Assembly (NCBI GenBank): GCA_964304625.1 | Contig: OZ199838.1 | Coordinates: 11,222,001-11,286,000, forward strand | DNA from: Kudoa neothunni | Lineage: Eukaryota > Cnidaria | Length of the DNA: 64,000 bases | Direction: 5' to 3' | Shown here: positions 1 through 9,889 of the stretch, piece by piece | Position numbering within the stretch: the first letter of the stretch is position 1 | Layout: the number at the start of each line of letters is the position of its first letter | The notes under the pieces: generated by a model | Seen by the model: only the letters and a program-made list of their open reading frames with translations | What the model was told of the DNA's origin: nothing | The model's database searches: none | Translations under genes and position numbers: made by a program

Positions 1-536
1 CCTCTTCTATATATGATAAGGTATAGATCACTCAAAATGTCGGGGTTAATTAATCTTACGTGTAATATAAAACTAGTTTCAAGAATTAGATAGAGATCAT
101 TTCTTTTGATCATTCGAGTGTAATTTTAGTATTTTAAAATTTTTACCCAACAAAGTATTATATTTTTACTTTTATGTATTAATTTATTAATATTATGACT
201 GATTTCCAGGATAATTAAATAAATAGGTTTTATTCATTTTTTTTAATTTAACTCGTCTCGTGCGATATTTTGGTATTATATTAAAGAAAAACATGAACTT
301 ATTTAGTAGTTATTACGATTTATTCATTATTAAACCAATAATTTATTTAAAAAATCCCTAAAAAATATTTTCAATTCGTGACCCAATCTTGCATCTTCCA
401 TAATATAATTCGCACCCGCATTTGTAAAACTCTGTTTTATAACGATGATTATTAATATCAAATTTCGTACATTATCCAAATTTTTCAATTTTTCTTCTTG
501 TCTTAAAATTGAATGTATATCTTAAAAAGTTATATA
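1..536. other. A+T-rich non-coding stretch
   Basis: No reading frame with convincing composition, no RNA gene and no repeat with clear ends was seen here. Confidence 0.5.
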
Positions 537-544
537 GCATACAA

Positions 545-1036
545 CAGGGGTCGGCAACCTACATCCCGTCAGATATTTCTATCCGGCTCGCCATGCATTG
601 ACTGGCATTAAGTTTTGCTTAATATCTAAATTCTTTTTAAGTTGTTATTTAGATCGTCTTCTAAGTGTTTATGTGTTGTCGATGTAAACATTTTAGACGA
701 ACAAAATTCATTTTCAATGAAGCAGAAACCGGGAATAATTATGGCTGCAAAAGTAACGTTAAAAATATTTCGATAAAAGGAAAAAAATATTTTCAAAATG
801 GCATATAGACACAACTCATGTTATTTGACTTGGTCCAATAAATCGTTCGTTCAGAAGTTTAGCACGAGTTGATTACATTGCAAGTGGAAATTATTTTTAT
901 AAATGCTTATTTATATATTTAAATTTAAAATTTGAATTAAGAATAATTTAACATTTTGAGTAATTCTAATACGACCCGCATTCGAGTTAGGATGTGTCTA
1001 TTCGGCCCGTCATTTAAAAAAGTTGCCGACCCCTTG
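545..1036. mobile_element. hAT-type non-autonomous element (MITE)
   Basis: The left tip reads CAGGGGTCGGCAACCT and the right tip AGTTGCCGACCCCTTG, which are inverted copies of each other and match the common hAT terminal motif. The subterminal TCGGCCCGTC is also typical. An imperfect 8-bp target duplication flanks it (GCATACAA at 537-544, GTATACTA at 1037-1044, six of eight matching), as expected of hAT. About 490 bp long with no recognisable transposase frame, so a deletion derivative moved in trans. It has the same terminal motif as the element at 26935-27540. Confidence 0.8.
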
Positions 1037-1044
1037 GTATACTA

Positions 1045-1510
1045 TATGGAAAAAAGCAACGTTTTGAGATAACTATTATATTATGGGATTCTCATAATAT
1101 AAAAAACACCAACTTTCTTATTAATTATTTATATGAATTTATATTAAAAATAACAAATATTTTATTATGGGAGGAGCGAAATTTTCTTAAAGTGATTATA
1201 TTTTAATTTTAACATTCTTTAAGGTAGTGATATTTAAAAAATAGCAAGTTATAAATAGAATAATGAATTTCTCAATGTTTACAAAGAATCAGATCTTTAT
1301 AAGAATTTTAAAACTTACTGCGCAAGCGTACTTGTAGACTCACTCACAAACGATTTTGAATATAAATTCATCTCAAAGATTTAATACCATTAATATTTTT
1401 AGATATTAAGTGAATTTAAAAATACAATATTGTCCTTGATTTAATTTATAATTCAACTTTATAAACATATGCATTGACTATTAAGAGATTAGGTTTATAT
1501 TTCAAAAGAA
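1045..1510. other. A+T-rich spacer
   Basis: Spacer between a hAT MITE and a PiggyBac element. Nothing supportable seen. Confidence 0.5.
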
Positions 1511-3741
1511 TTAACCCCTAAAAACGCTCAAAAAATCACCTTCCAATTAATTACACTGGTGCCAATATGACCCCAGATTTTTATTTAAGAAATTTTTATA
1601 AACTTGTTGGTAAATTTTTGAAATCTTTCTATTGGCAGATTTTCAAATAAAACGATAAAAAATAGTCAATTAATCCGCTTTAATTTCGTTCGCAGTATCG
1701 CGCCCCTCGTCGCTTACTCTCGTTAAATTAATACCCTCAAGGGTATCCGCTTTGGGGACAAAAGATTACATATCTATAATTTGTATAAGAAAAATACACT
1801 ATAAAATTATATTCGAAAGAGAATTTATGTAATAATTAATTCAAACAACTGCGATATTTGTTGGATGAGTGTATTTGGCAGTATGGTCTATTACAATTGG
1901 AACAACGAAGGAACGTTTTTTTATCATTTCCACAAGGGTAATAACTACATCGTGCTCCCTGGTTTTTTGTTTGGGAAACATTTGTAATTGACTCGGAGAA
2001 AGACGATTTTCTTTTGACAACTTTGTTATTATTCAAATTTCGATTGATAAGTGGTTGGTAGAGAGCTTCAGTGATTTCTTTTAGAAAGGTGTGACGGGTT
2101 TTATTTTGGCTATTAAAAATATTCTTACATAATGCAAAATCATTAATCAAGGATAAGTCGAGAATATTGAAAGAACAATCATTGACCATCTGCGGTTGAA
2201 TCTTTGAACAGAAACTGAGGCAAGCAGCAAGCATTTGGTCAGTGGTGTCCAATCCATCCTTCGCTTTATTGTAGCAAATGATAACTTCGGGTTTTTTGTG
2301 CGAGATATCGAGGATGTTAACATTGGTGGTTCCAGTAGAGATTAGAATGACAGTTTTATTTTTTTTATTGACATACGACGTTAACATATTTTTCTCAAAA
2401 AAGGCAAAAGTTGTATTATACAATTCCCCTTCTTTGAGGCAAGCACGCAAGTTGGAAGTTCCCTTTTGTTGTGTTGAATAGTACCCAAATATGTCAATTT
2501 TTTCTGTAGTAGCTTTGACGCAAGTGGAAAAGAAAAAAAGTATCAACCACGATATTTCTTCCTGAATGATGTATCGGCTCAGAGAGTGATAGAACAATAC
2601 CTTAAGCAACATTTAGGTTTTATTCGTTATTTCCATTTTTACCCAGATACGGAGAGATATTTAAAACATACTTTTCAGTTGGGTCAACAAGTAAAAAAAA
2701 CTTTAGACCATATTTTGCTGGTTTCAAAGGCATATATTGCATAAAGGAGCATCTTTCCTCGAACGCAACCAACTGTTCATCAATTGTGGCGTATTGATTT
2801 GGGTAGAAACATTTTGGCAATTTTTTTGTCACACATTTCCAACACCTCACGTGTTGGGAAAAATTTATCCGTGGTTCTCCTCTCTAACCTAATTTTTACG
2901 TCATCGAAATGAAGAGATCGTGAGATTTGGTAAAAATTTGTCTATAGATTTCTCTGCGTTCAGACACACTGAACAATTCTGCCATTGGCTCCTCCCGATC
3001 TTTATGAACAGACATAAGGGTAAGAATACCTAAATATCCATCAAACTCTATGGAGTCGATGTCAGCCGAATTTTCTTTAAAATGGCTACGCCCAAAAATG
3101 TTTGTACATTCAATAATTCTTTCACGAATATTTGTAGTAAACATAATGGAAAGATAGTCCAAAATATTACAAACTCTCTGTAAACAATAAGCTGTCGGAT
3201 CAGGATGCGAATTTATTATATTTTCAGCTGATGTTTTAGAAACAACAGGTTTGGTTAAGCTCTAGGTGATTCCACTTTTACTAGTTGTGAAGCTATCGGT
3301 TTCAACAATTTCCAAAAATTCATCTGACGATTCGTATTCAACACATGACATCTCAACACCACTCATCGTCCCGCGATAAAATTGCGCACAATATTGAGGT
3401 TGCTCATGCATTACTGTAATTTAATGTTGAATAAAACAATATAATTGCTTTATCATATAATTTATTATAGTTAAAATATAATTCGGGAAATATTTTTTTC
3501 GTATTAACTCTTAAAACAAACACAACACTATTTTGTTAATTCAACGATCATGAGCGAAATGAAGATATAGTAAGCCGATGAAGATAAAATAAGATTAATT
3601 AATGTATTTAATATCGGTTTACTCGAAATTCAACCGTTAGAATTTTTTTAGTACTTTATCATTATGATCATAAAAATTTATTCATCTAATTTATCAAATA
3701 AAAAACTGGGGCCATATTGACCCAATGCTTTAGAGGGTTAA
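1511..3741 (-). mobile_element. PiggyBac transposon, complete ends, decayed coding region
   Basis: Both ends are visible. TTAA at 1511-1514 is followed by CCCCTAAAAACGCT, and the right end reads TTTAGAGGG followed by TTAA at 3738-3741. TTAA duplication plus a CCC tip is the hallmark of PiggyBac. Mirrored subterminal motifs (GCCAATATGACCCC on the left, GGGGCCATATTGACCC on the right) support the pairing. The element is about 2.2 kb and carries one minus-strand transposase gene, described separately. Confidence 0.88.
1836..3162 (-). pseudogene. PiggyBac transposase (PGBD type), broken
   Basis: Read right to left, the pieces follow the order of PiggyBac transposases. The N-terminal domain has SVHKDREEPMAELFS near 3000. 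A middle part has FYPNQYATIDEQLVAFEERC near 2780. Next comes KKPEVIICYNKAKDGLDTTD near 2290, and the C-terminal cysteine-rich finger (CSYYPCGN...CSNC...CQIH) lies near 1890. The frame is interrupted in at least three places, with stop codons after the residues near 2896, 2620 and 1836, so the protein is not expected to be made. The PiggyBac pieces at 22.4-27.6 kb and 54.4-55.5 kb share the GVDT-type motif and are relatives. I did not place the catalytic aspartates one by one. Confidence 0.85.
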
Positions 3742-4101
3742 TATTGTAAACATAAATGAATGTTCAAATCTTAAATATTGCAGGTTATGATCAGATCGAT
3801 TTTATGTGTATTGCGCAATAATGAGATTAAAAAGTTAAGGTTGAATTAGGTCGTTAAATTTTCCATTAAAGTTAGAAAAGCCGATTTCTAATTATAACCA
3901 AACAATATCTATAAAAATAATTCAATGGAAGAGTAGAATAATGTGGCAGCTTCAGTACAAAGATTGCATCACAATGAATGAGAAAAGCAGTGCGAACAAA
4001 ACGAACGAGCATTACAATGACAGAAAACACTTTCTAAGAAAAATCAAGTCGAAAAAACCCTACAAAAAGCGGCTTGTACGAAGATGCCTCAACCACTGAA
4101 G
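3742..4101. other. Spacer with a possible 52-codon frame
   Basis: Between the PiggyBac right end and the stop codon of arfaptin. On the plus strand an ATG at 3940 opens 52 codons ending at 4098, lysine/arginine-rich toward its end (KKPYKKRLVRRC). It has less A/T-biased codons than the surroundings but no recognisable motif, and is probably chance or a decayed exon. Nothing else seen. Confidence 0.25.
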
Positions 4102-5015
4102 TCAGTGGAAACCAAGAGGCGGGGGAGCAAGATCCCTCAAAATTTCATTCAGTCCAGAACCGTTTCCTTGATAATAAGCTATGATGCAGTTGGAGAGTAT
4201 TTTCAGTTGATGTTTCATCACGTTAACTTTGTTAGATTCCAAGAATCTAAGTTTTACTGTTAGTTTATCTTTTTTTTGTTGGTATTCCTCTTGTTGGATT
4301 TTAAGGTTTTCTTCGAGTTGAATCGATTGGGGTGATCCAGGTACAATTTTGGGGCGCACTTTTTCGTAATCCATAATGGTGGAATCGTATGCGAGTCTGG
4401 CGTGTTCGAGCGACTTGGCAGTGGCTATTGAATCCTGCATGGTTTGGCTGCACAAAGTTTGAACTTCATCCACCACATGGTTCATGATTTTGCACACCAA
4501 ATCAGTATTGTTGCCAGCATTGCTTAGCGTGTGTTTGCAGGTGGCTAGTGTAGCTTTCCTATTGCCAACATCAAATCACTCAACGTCCACCCGCGTGTAA
4601 AATACTTACATGTCATAATCTTCAGCACCTTCAGCTTCGATTATGCTATTCAACGCAGCTGCAGTGGAAAATTGAGTGCTAGCCATCGAAACAAAGAGAC
4701 TGAGTAAATCGTTGAATTGCCTCAGAAGGTTTTTGTGTCGTTCGTGCCGTGGAAAACAAGAATTTGATTTGAGCTTCCAACTCAGGGTCGGTGGTTATAA
4801 CATTTCGACGTCCCAATTTTTCTCCGATAAACTGCTTAGTCATCAGAGCTGTCGATACGGTCCATTTTTTTAAGGAATCCATTTTCTTGGTGATGTCTTC
4901 CACCGTTATACTTGAAATAGCATTGGATTTAACTTCAGTCTTCTCGTACCCAATTCCACTTCCTACACTCACATATAACTCAACACAACACACACAAAAC
5001 GGTCTCACCAAACAT
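4102..5015 (-). CDS. ARFIP: Arfaptin (BAR/AH-domain Arf- and Rac-binding protein)
   Basis: Arfaptins are crescent-shaped BAR-domain dimers that bind Arf/Arl1 and Rac GTPases at the trans-Golgi and sense membrane curvature. Almost the whole product is the AH/BAR domain. Diagnostic stretches are SLKKWTVSTALMTKQFIGEK, then DPELEAQI, and near the C-terminus LRFLESNKVNVMKHQL and AYYQGNGSGL, which line up with vertebrate arfaptins. The ATG at 5015 gives MFG and then a 46-bp intron (4963-5008); a 51-bp intron lies at 4559-4609. Near 4753-4756 one A of the plus-strand run must be removed to continue from EAQIKFLF into the frame containing ERHKNLLRQF. With that change the alignment length matches the family, so I suspect an assembly error rather than a dead gene. 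N-terminal extensions found in other arfaptins are absent. Confidence 0.85.
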
Positions 5016-6133
5016 CACTCCTTGTAATATTAAGTTTCGGTTGCATTCGGAACAACATTGCACTATTAATTTTAAGTAGTTTTAGTGCAAAATGCGCAAT
5101 TATCATTTTATATTTTAAGTCCATTCCAAATTAATATTATTGGAGTTTTTCTTATTCATTTTTATTTATATGAAAAAAATGGTTAGTATTAACCTTTTTG
5201 AATGTTGTTAAGTATTTTACATCAACAACGATAATTTTTTATGCATATTCGCTCTAATATAATGCTAATTTTGACTCATCAATTATATTTCGCAAAAATC
5301 TAATCACTTATTGGCAAAAATATTTGTTCAAAATTACAGTTACCATATAAATAGCGTTTGAAAATAATTGGAACTAAGTCTATATTTATATAAATATCAA
5401 AATTTTAATTTTATTTCATTGAATAAATTTGGTTCGATTTGCCAAGCGTGGGTGTTTAGGGTTAAAAATAAGAACTTTATCGTATTAGAGGTAAGCTGAT
5501 CAAATTTGAAAATTTTATCTATTTGATGTTTTATCAATTTTTAACTGTACAAATTAACATATATTGGTGTTTTTTTGTCTATAGATATTATTCCAATCTA
5601 CTTATTAAAAGTAAATATTTCAAAACTATGATCGTTACATTTTTCACACTTCGAACAAGGATTTATACATGTATCAATCTCAAGTAACACCAATCCAATA
5701 AGACATTGAAATGCCATAATTCTACATGCAGATTATTAAGAACCAAAGCGTGTACGTCAAAATTTTAATTTTTATTAGTAAATTAAATACATAGTCTGTA
5801 GAATAGATTTTAATGTTTTAAGAAACACAATAATACACAAAATTAACATTCACCTGATTTTTTACCCATAAGAGGAAAAAGAACTCCATGGAGACAACAC
5901 GATTCAATTCCCCCAACTGAATGAAACTCTCAGAGGAGATATATTTCGAATAACTCGGCGTCATTAAACACTTATTATACACAAATTAAGTCTAATGTTG
6001 AATGTAGATATGTAAAAAATGAAATAATGAGAGAAGATAAAAATAAAAATAAGATAAGATAACTTCTATCAAACACAAACAAAGAAACCAATCAAGCACA
6101 CTAACAAAAAATTCCCAATCGAATAATCAAATG
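5016..6133. other. A+T-rich intergenic stretch
   Basis: Lies upstream of arfaptin and downstream of MCTS1. The only possible coding item is a 39-codon minus-strand frame at 5598-5717 that starts MAFQCLIGLVLLE, continues with five cysteines and ends before a GTAGAT that could be a splice donor. It resembles the start of a small secreted protein but no second exon could be joined, so it is not called as a gene. Confidence 0.4.
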
Positions 6134-6891
6134 CTAATCAACAGCAGGCTGATAAGCCCAAAATGAGTCATTTAAATGATGCATATTTTCGATGGCAATC
6201 CCTTTGTTTTCCTTAGCACTATAAGTGGCATTAATAGCAAAACCACTAAGCACATGTTCATACATCGTAGCACAATCCATTTTCATAACCCCCACACACA
6301 TTGGATATAGTTTTCCTTCAGCGAGAATTCCAACAACAGTTTCAACTCCACACTCTTCGTTTAATTTGCCACCTTTAGAGGTCAATCCAGGACACATAAT
6401 ATTCGCACCCGATAACACAAACTTAATAGCACCCGTATCTACAGTTTGATATTTGAGGATATGTGGGTCTATAAGTGCAATCAATGTTATTGGTGGAGAT
6501 TATTATAGAGAGGGCTGGTATAAAACAATACATTGATGTACTAATCTCAGATTTGGTACCCATGGGCCTTTATTTTTCCTGAAAAACAAATATTGTTTAT
6601 CTAGTCTAGAAACAATTTCCATTCCATCATGGCTACAGGAAAATAAAAATATTTATTTAATCCATATATACCATTTTGTGAGTAGTAGTGGATCTTTTTT
6701 TGGCATGATTGCTTCGAGGAGATCGGTTTTCTGCGAAAAAAGGATAATTTTCGCAGATATTTTGTCTTATAGCTCTACATACGCTTGTTTTAAGGCGTTG
6801 TTCGTTCACAACTATTTCTTTTATATCTCCGCCTCTAAAAAGAGTCAGCAAATGGATGGTGACTATGAAGAGAAAGCAACCTTTTGAACAT
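6134..6891 (-). CDS. MCTS1: MCTS1 (density-regulated translation re-initiation factor, PUA domain)
   Basis: MCTS1 works with DENR to release deacylated tRNA and recycle or re-initiate 40S subunits. The hallmark [20 protein letters not shown] and the PUA end [18 protein letters not shown] are present. Exons join cleanly. ATG at 6891 gives MFKR, then introns at 6835-6880 (46 bp), 6633-6671 (39 bp), 6469-6531 (63 bp) and probably 6212-6253 (42 bp). The junctions restore LTKCHDGMEIV and LRLVHQYPHILKYQ, as in other animals. The 42-bp intron is stop-free and in frame; removing it makes the PUA region the usual length. One base of the A6 run at 6736-6741 has to be dropped to join NYPF to [11 protein letters not shown]. 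Total length is then about the 181 residues of human MCTS1. Confidence 0.9.
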
Positions 6892-7369
6892 TTATCTTTG
6901 CCTGGGTGCGCGGACATTCTAGAAACAGTGTTTGTTAACATAAAGTTTCTTTTATGTAACATAAATTATTTAGAGTACATTATTAATTGAGATTATTTAT
7001 GAAATAAATATTAAATGCGAAAGCGATAAATAATAAATATATTGAGACTGTGCAATGTCGCCATGTGAGGGGAGTAGATTGCAAAATAAAAAATTATGAG
7101 AGCAACTCAATTAAACTATACCAAATATTTCTATTTTTAATTTAATATGTTTTAGTGAAATTACTACTAAAATTTATAGGAAAATAATAATAATAATAAG
7201 TATTAAGAGCATAAAGCTGGGAAGAAACTTTTTATAAACGTTTTAGAAATAATCATTGATTGGATGATGTTTTATTAATTTTTATGTTAGCCGAAAAAAA
7301 TTGTAGGAGCGGCCTAATGTTTATGGCCTATAGGTGACTGAATTTTATATCATATATAGCAGGGTTGGC
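6892..7369. other. A+T-rich spacer
   Basis: Upstream flank of MCTS1 up to a hAT-like MITE. Nothing else seen. Confidence 0.5.
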
Positions 7370-7652
7370 CAAACTCCCGCTCGTGAATCGCATGTGACCC
7401 CTGAAAAAATTTATACCTGGCTTGTTGTTTCATTAAATTTAGATTAAAAGGTATTTGGTTACTTTGAAAGTCACAGGGTAAATGTGAGGTAACATGATTA
7501 ATTAATGCTGAATTCAACATTAGTTAAAACTTTTAGATAAAGCAGAAGTATAATGGAAAACGCAAAAATATAATTTTCACGTTTTGTGGCCCAACAAAAA
7601 TTTGAAGTTAATCAAATGTGACTCCTATTTTAAGCAAATATTACCAACTTTG
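7370..7652. mobile_element. Possible hAT-like MITE, decayed
   Basis: The left tip CAGGGTTGGCCAAACT is a well-known hAT terminal motif and is followed by CATGTGACCCC. The right end, read on the other strand, is CAAAGTTGGTAA, preceded by a matching GTCACATTTG. Flanks ATATATAG and TTATAGAC are only partly alike, so the target duplication is uncertain. It belongs to a different family from the elements at 545 and 26935. Confidence 0.55.
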
Positions 7653-8009
7653 TTATAGACCAATAATTACAACTTCAATTTAATTTTAAACGACATTTGT
7701 AAAATATTCAAAAATCCATTATTAGGAAAGTATGAAGTTTATTTTGTGGAATTTGAGACAAATAATTATTTCTTGTCCTAAAGTTAGAAGGATATACCAG
7801 AACCAGTTAGCTACAATTATAGCCACTAGCGCAAAAATGCTATAGACTTCATAAGTAGTCACTCAATCTGCGCCTTATCATAAGAGATGAGTTAAATTAC
7901 GGTTTTGTGTACATGTCCACAAATTTAAGTCGTCTCAACTTAGGTCAATATTCATCAAAAAATTATCCAAAACATTAAATGCCTGAGAAAAATATTTTTT
8001 TAATAAATA
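7653..8009. other. Spacer, nothing recognised
   Basis: About 360 bp of A+T-rich DNA between the MITE and the 3' end of the carrier gene. Confidence 0.4.
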
Positions 8010-9360
8010 CTACACAAATTTGAAAATTTTTAAAACGCTAATTTGAGTGGATAAAAAATCAAAACACTTTAAAGCATATTCATAACACAATGAAGCAAGC
8101 CTAAAAAAAGCGTTATCAAATGTTCGGGAAATAAACTTGTTGTTATATACCGCATTAGCAGGAAAGGATCTTATCATAACTGGTGTAAGTCCTTGAAATA
8201 ATGAACGGACACCGCCGGTTTGGACCTAAATTCAAATTTTCAAAAAAACATCTCATACAAATCGGTTCAATACAGTATGAGAAAACAAGATGTTTCAAGT
8301 TTTTTATAAAAGCCATAGGGAGCAGTTTGTTGTCTTGTTTTGAGACTATCAGGGACGATGGATGTGAACCAAAATGTGGAGCCAGCGAGGGCCTTACAAA
8401 TGTTATGTTTAATACTAATAAACTAATTCATGCTATGAAAGACCTCCAGCCAACGTAATTTTTGCTAGACCAGCATCTTCTCTTCTGAAATGATAAAAAT
8501 ATCGATACGAGTACAACAAAATGGAATAAAAACCTTTCTCCAAGGCTAACCCAATTGCGCAAAATGGCCTCATAAACCACAAAGTAAATTCCACTTCCAG
8601 GCAAATCTTAAGCAAGTATTGACAACGAATAATCAAATTTGCAAAATACCTCTCAACAGAGTGAGTGTGGTGCCCCTTGTAGAGGGCCGGAGATACCTTC
8701 AACTTTTACGATTTTCTTCAAACAATCCCACGGTCCATTGTAGAGTTTTTTTGAAAAGTTTAGATTGACTCTGGTATTCAATTTGAAATATTTAAACAAA
8801 CTGCATAACACACCTGTAAAGTTGCATTTGATTCTATCAACCGGCACAATAATCGCTGCTGTGAACGCGCCAGAAATCATGCCAGCAACGTAGATTTGGG
8901 CCAAACTACACTTTCATTTAATCAACCCAAGAACATGTTAAGCAAAAGACTTTAATTGTTGATTGGGTAAAGTTCTTTGAATAGCCTTCCCAAAATTGTA
9001 TCCAGAAAACGACACAGCCATCAAAGGAGAAACACTAAGGATAGGAGTGAGCATCCCTTTGTAGAATCCCCGAATCCCCTTAGAAGGCGAATTAAAATAT
9101 CAATTCCAAATTAGGGCTCAATGAAGAATACTTCATTTTTTGCGATTTTTTTACAAGCATCACCAAAGCCATTGTAAATGGATTGGGATTTTGTTTGCAA
9201 TTGTAGACGTACCTACGTTTGGTATGATTAGATAAAGAAATGATTATTTTTATTTATAGTCAAATACTTTCACTGTATCCAATGGATGACCCACAAGAAC
9301 AACGCAAATACCTCCAACGCCACCAGCAAAGAAACTTTTTGCTGCGGAACTATCCGACAT
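8010..9360 (-). CDS. SLC25A20: Mitochondrial carrier, carnitine/acylcarnitine type (SLC25A20-like)
   Basis: Inner-membrane exchanger with three repeats, each with a P-x-D-x-x-K signature. Seen are [14 protein letters not shown], then [13 protein letters not shown] (repeat 1), VPVDRIKC (repeat 2) and [14 protein letters not shown] (repeat 3, where the usual proline is a valine). The ends match carnitine carriers best ([29 protein letters not shown]). Introns at 9213-9267, 9079-9131, 8906-8950, 8769-8813, 8607-8649 and 8485-8533 are 43-55 bp. One base too many seems present in the plus-strand runs C4 (8673-8676) and G3 (8684-8686), which must go to restore [20 protein letters not shown]. The part below 8450 is harder to join, with at least one more frame mismatch, so either the assembly is poor here or the gene is decaying. 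Other SLC25 subfamilies cannot be excluded. Confidence 0.75.
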
Positions 9361-9889
9361 TGACACTTTAAAAATTAAAATGTGATTATTATTAGTGATG
9401 CGCGCATCATAGCTCTCTTTTAAAAATACAAATTTACTGAATAAAATGGAAAACTTAATTTACACTAAAAACAATCACTATAAATTTTCATAACCAATAT
9501 AATATCGTTCAAATTCATTTTCGATGAAATCAGTAGAAAATTTGATCAGATGTTTGAACACGTGGTTGGTGTTATACCATATTTTCTTCTTCTTCGTTAT
9601 TGTATTCACCCTTAAATCAATTTAACTTTTTCAAAAAATGTTATTAATTGAATTAATATATTTAAATTTCAATCAAACCATTTGTTTATGATATTGCGCA
9701 CGCAATTTGTAATTAGTTTAAATCGTTTCGAGGATGAATGTCTTCTCTCACAGTAATAAGATGCATCAATTGCTCATTTATTTTAGATAATAATTTAAAT
9801 AGAATTTTTGGTTAACTCATGTAGTTGTAAACTAGCCCCGTACATGTATATAGATAAAGTTGAGCCGATTTTTTAATTTATAATCTTAG
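9361..9889. other. Divergent intergenic region (carrier / MRPL21)
   Basis: The carrier gene reads leftward and MRPL21 rightward, so both promoters should lie here. The first exon of MRPL21, including its start codon, must also be in or left of this stretch but could not be fixed. An ATG near 9734 (MNVFSH) followed by a GTAATAAG donor is a candidate but the splice phase does not fit. Confidence 0.4.
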
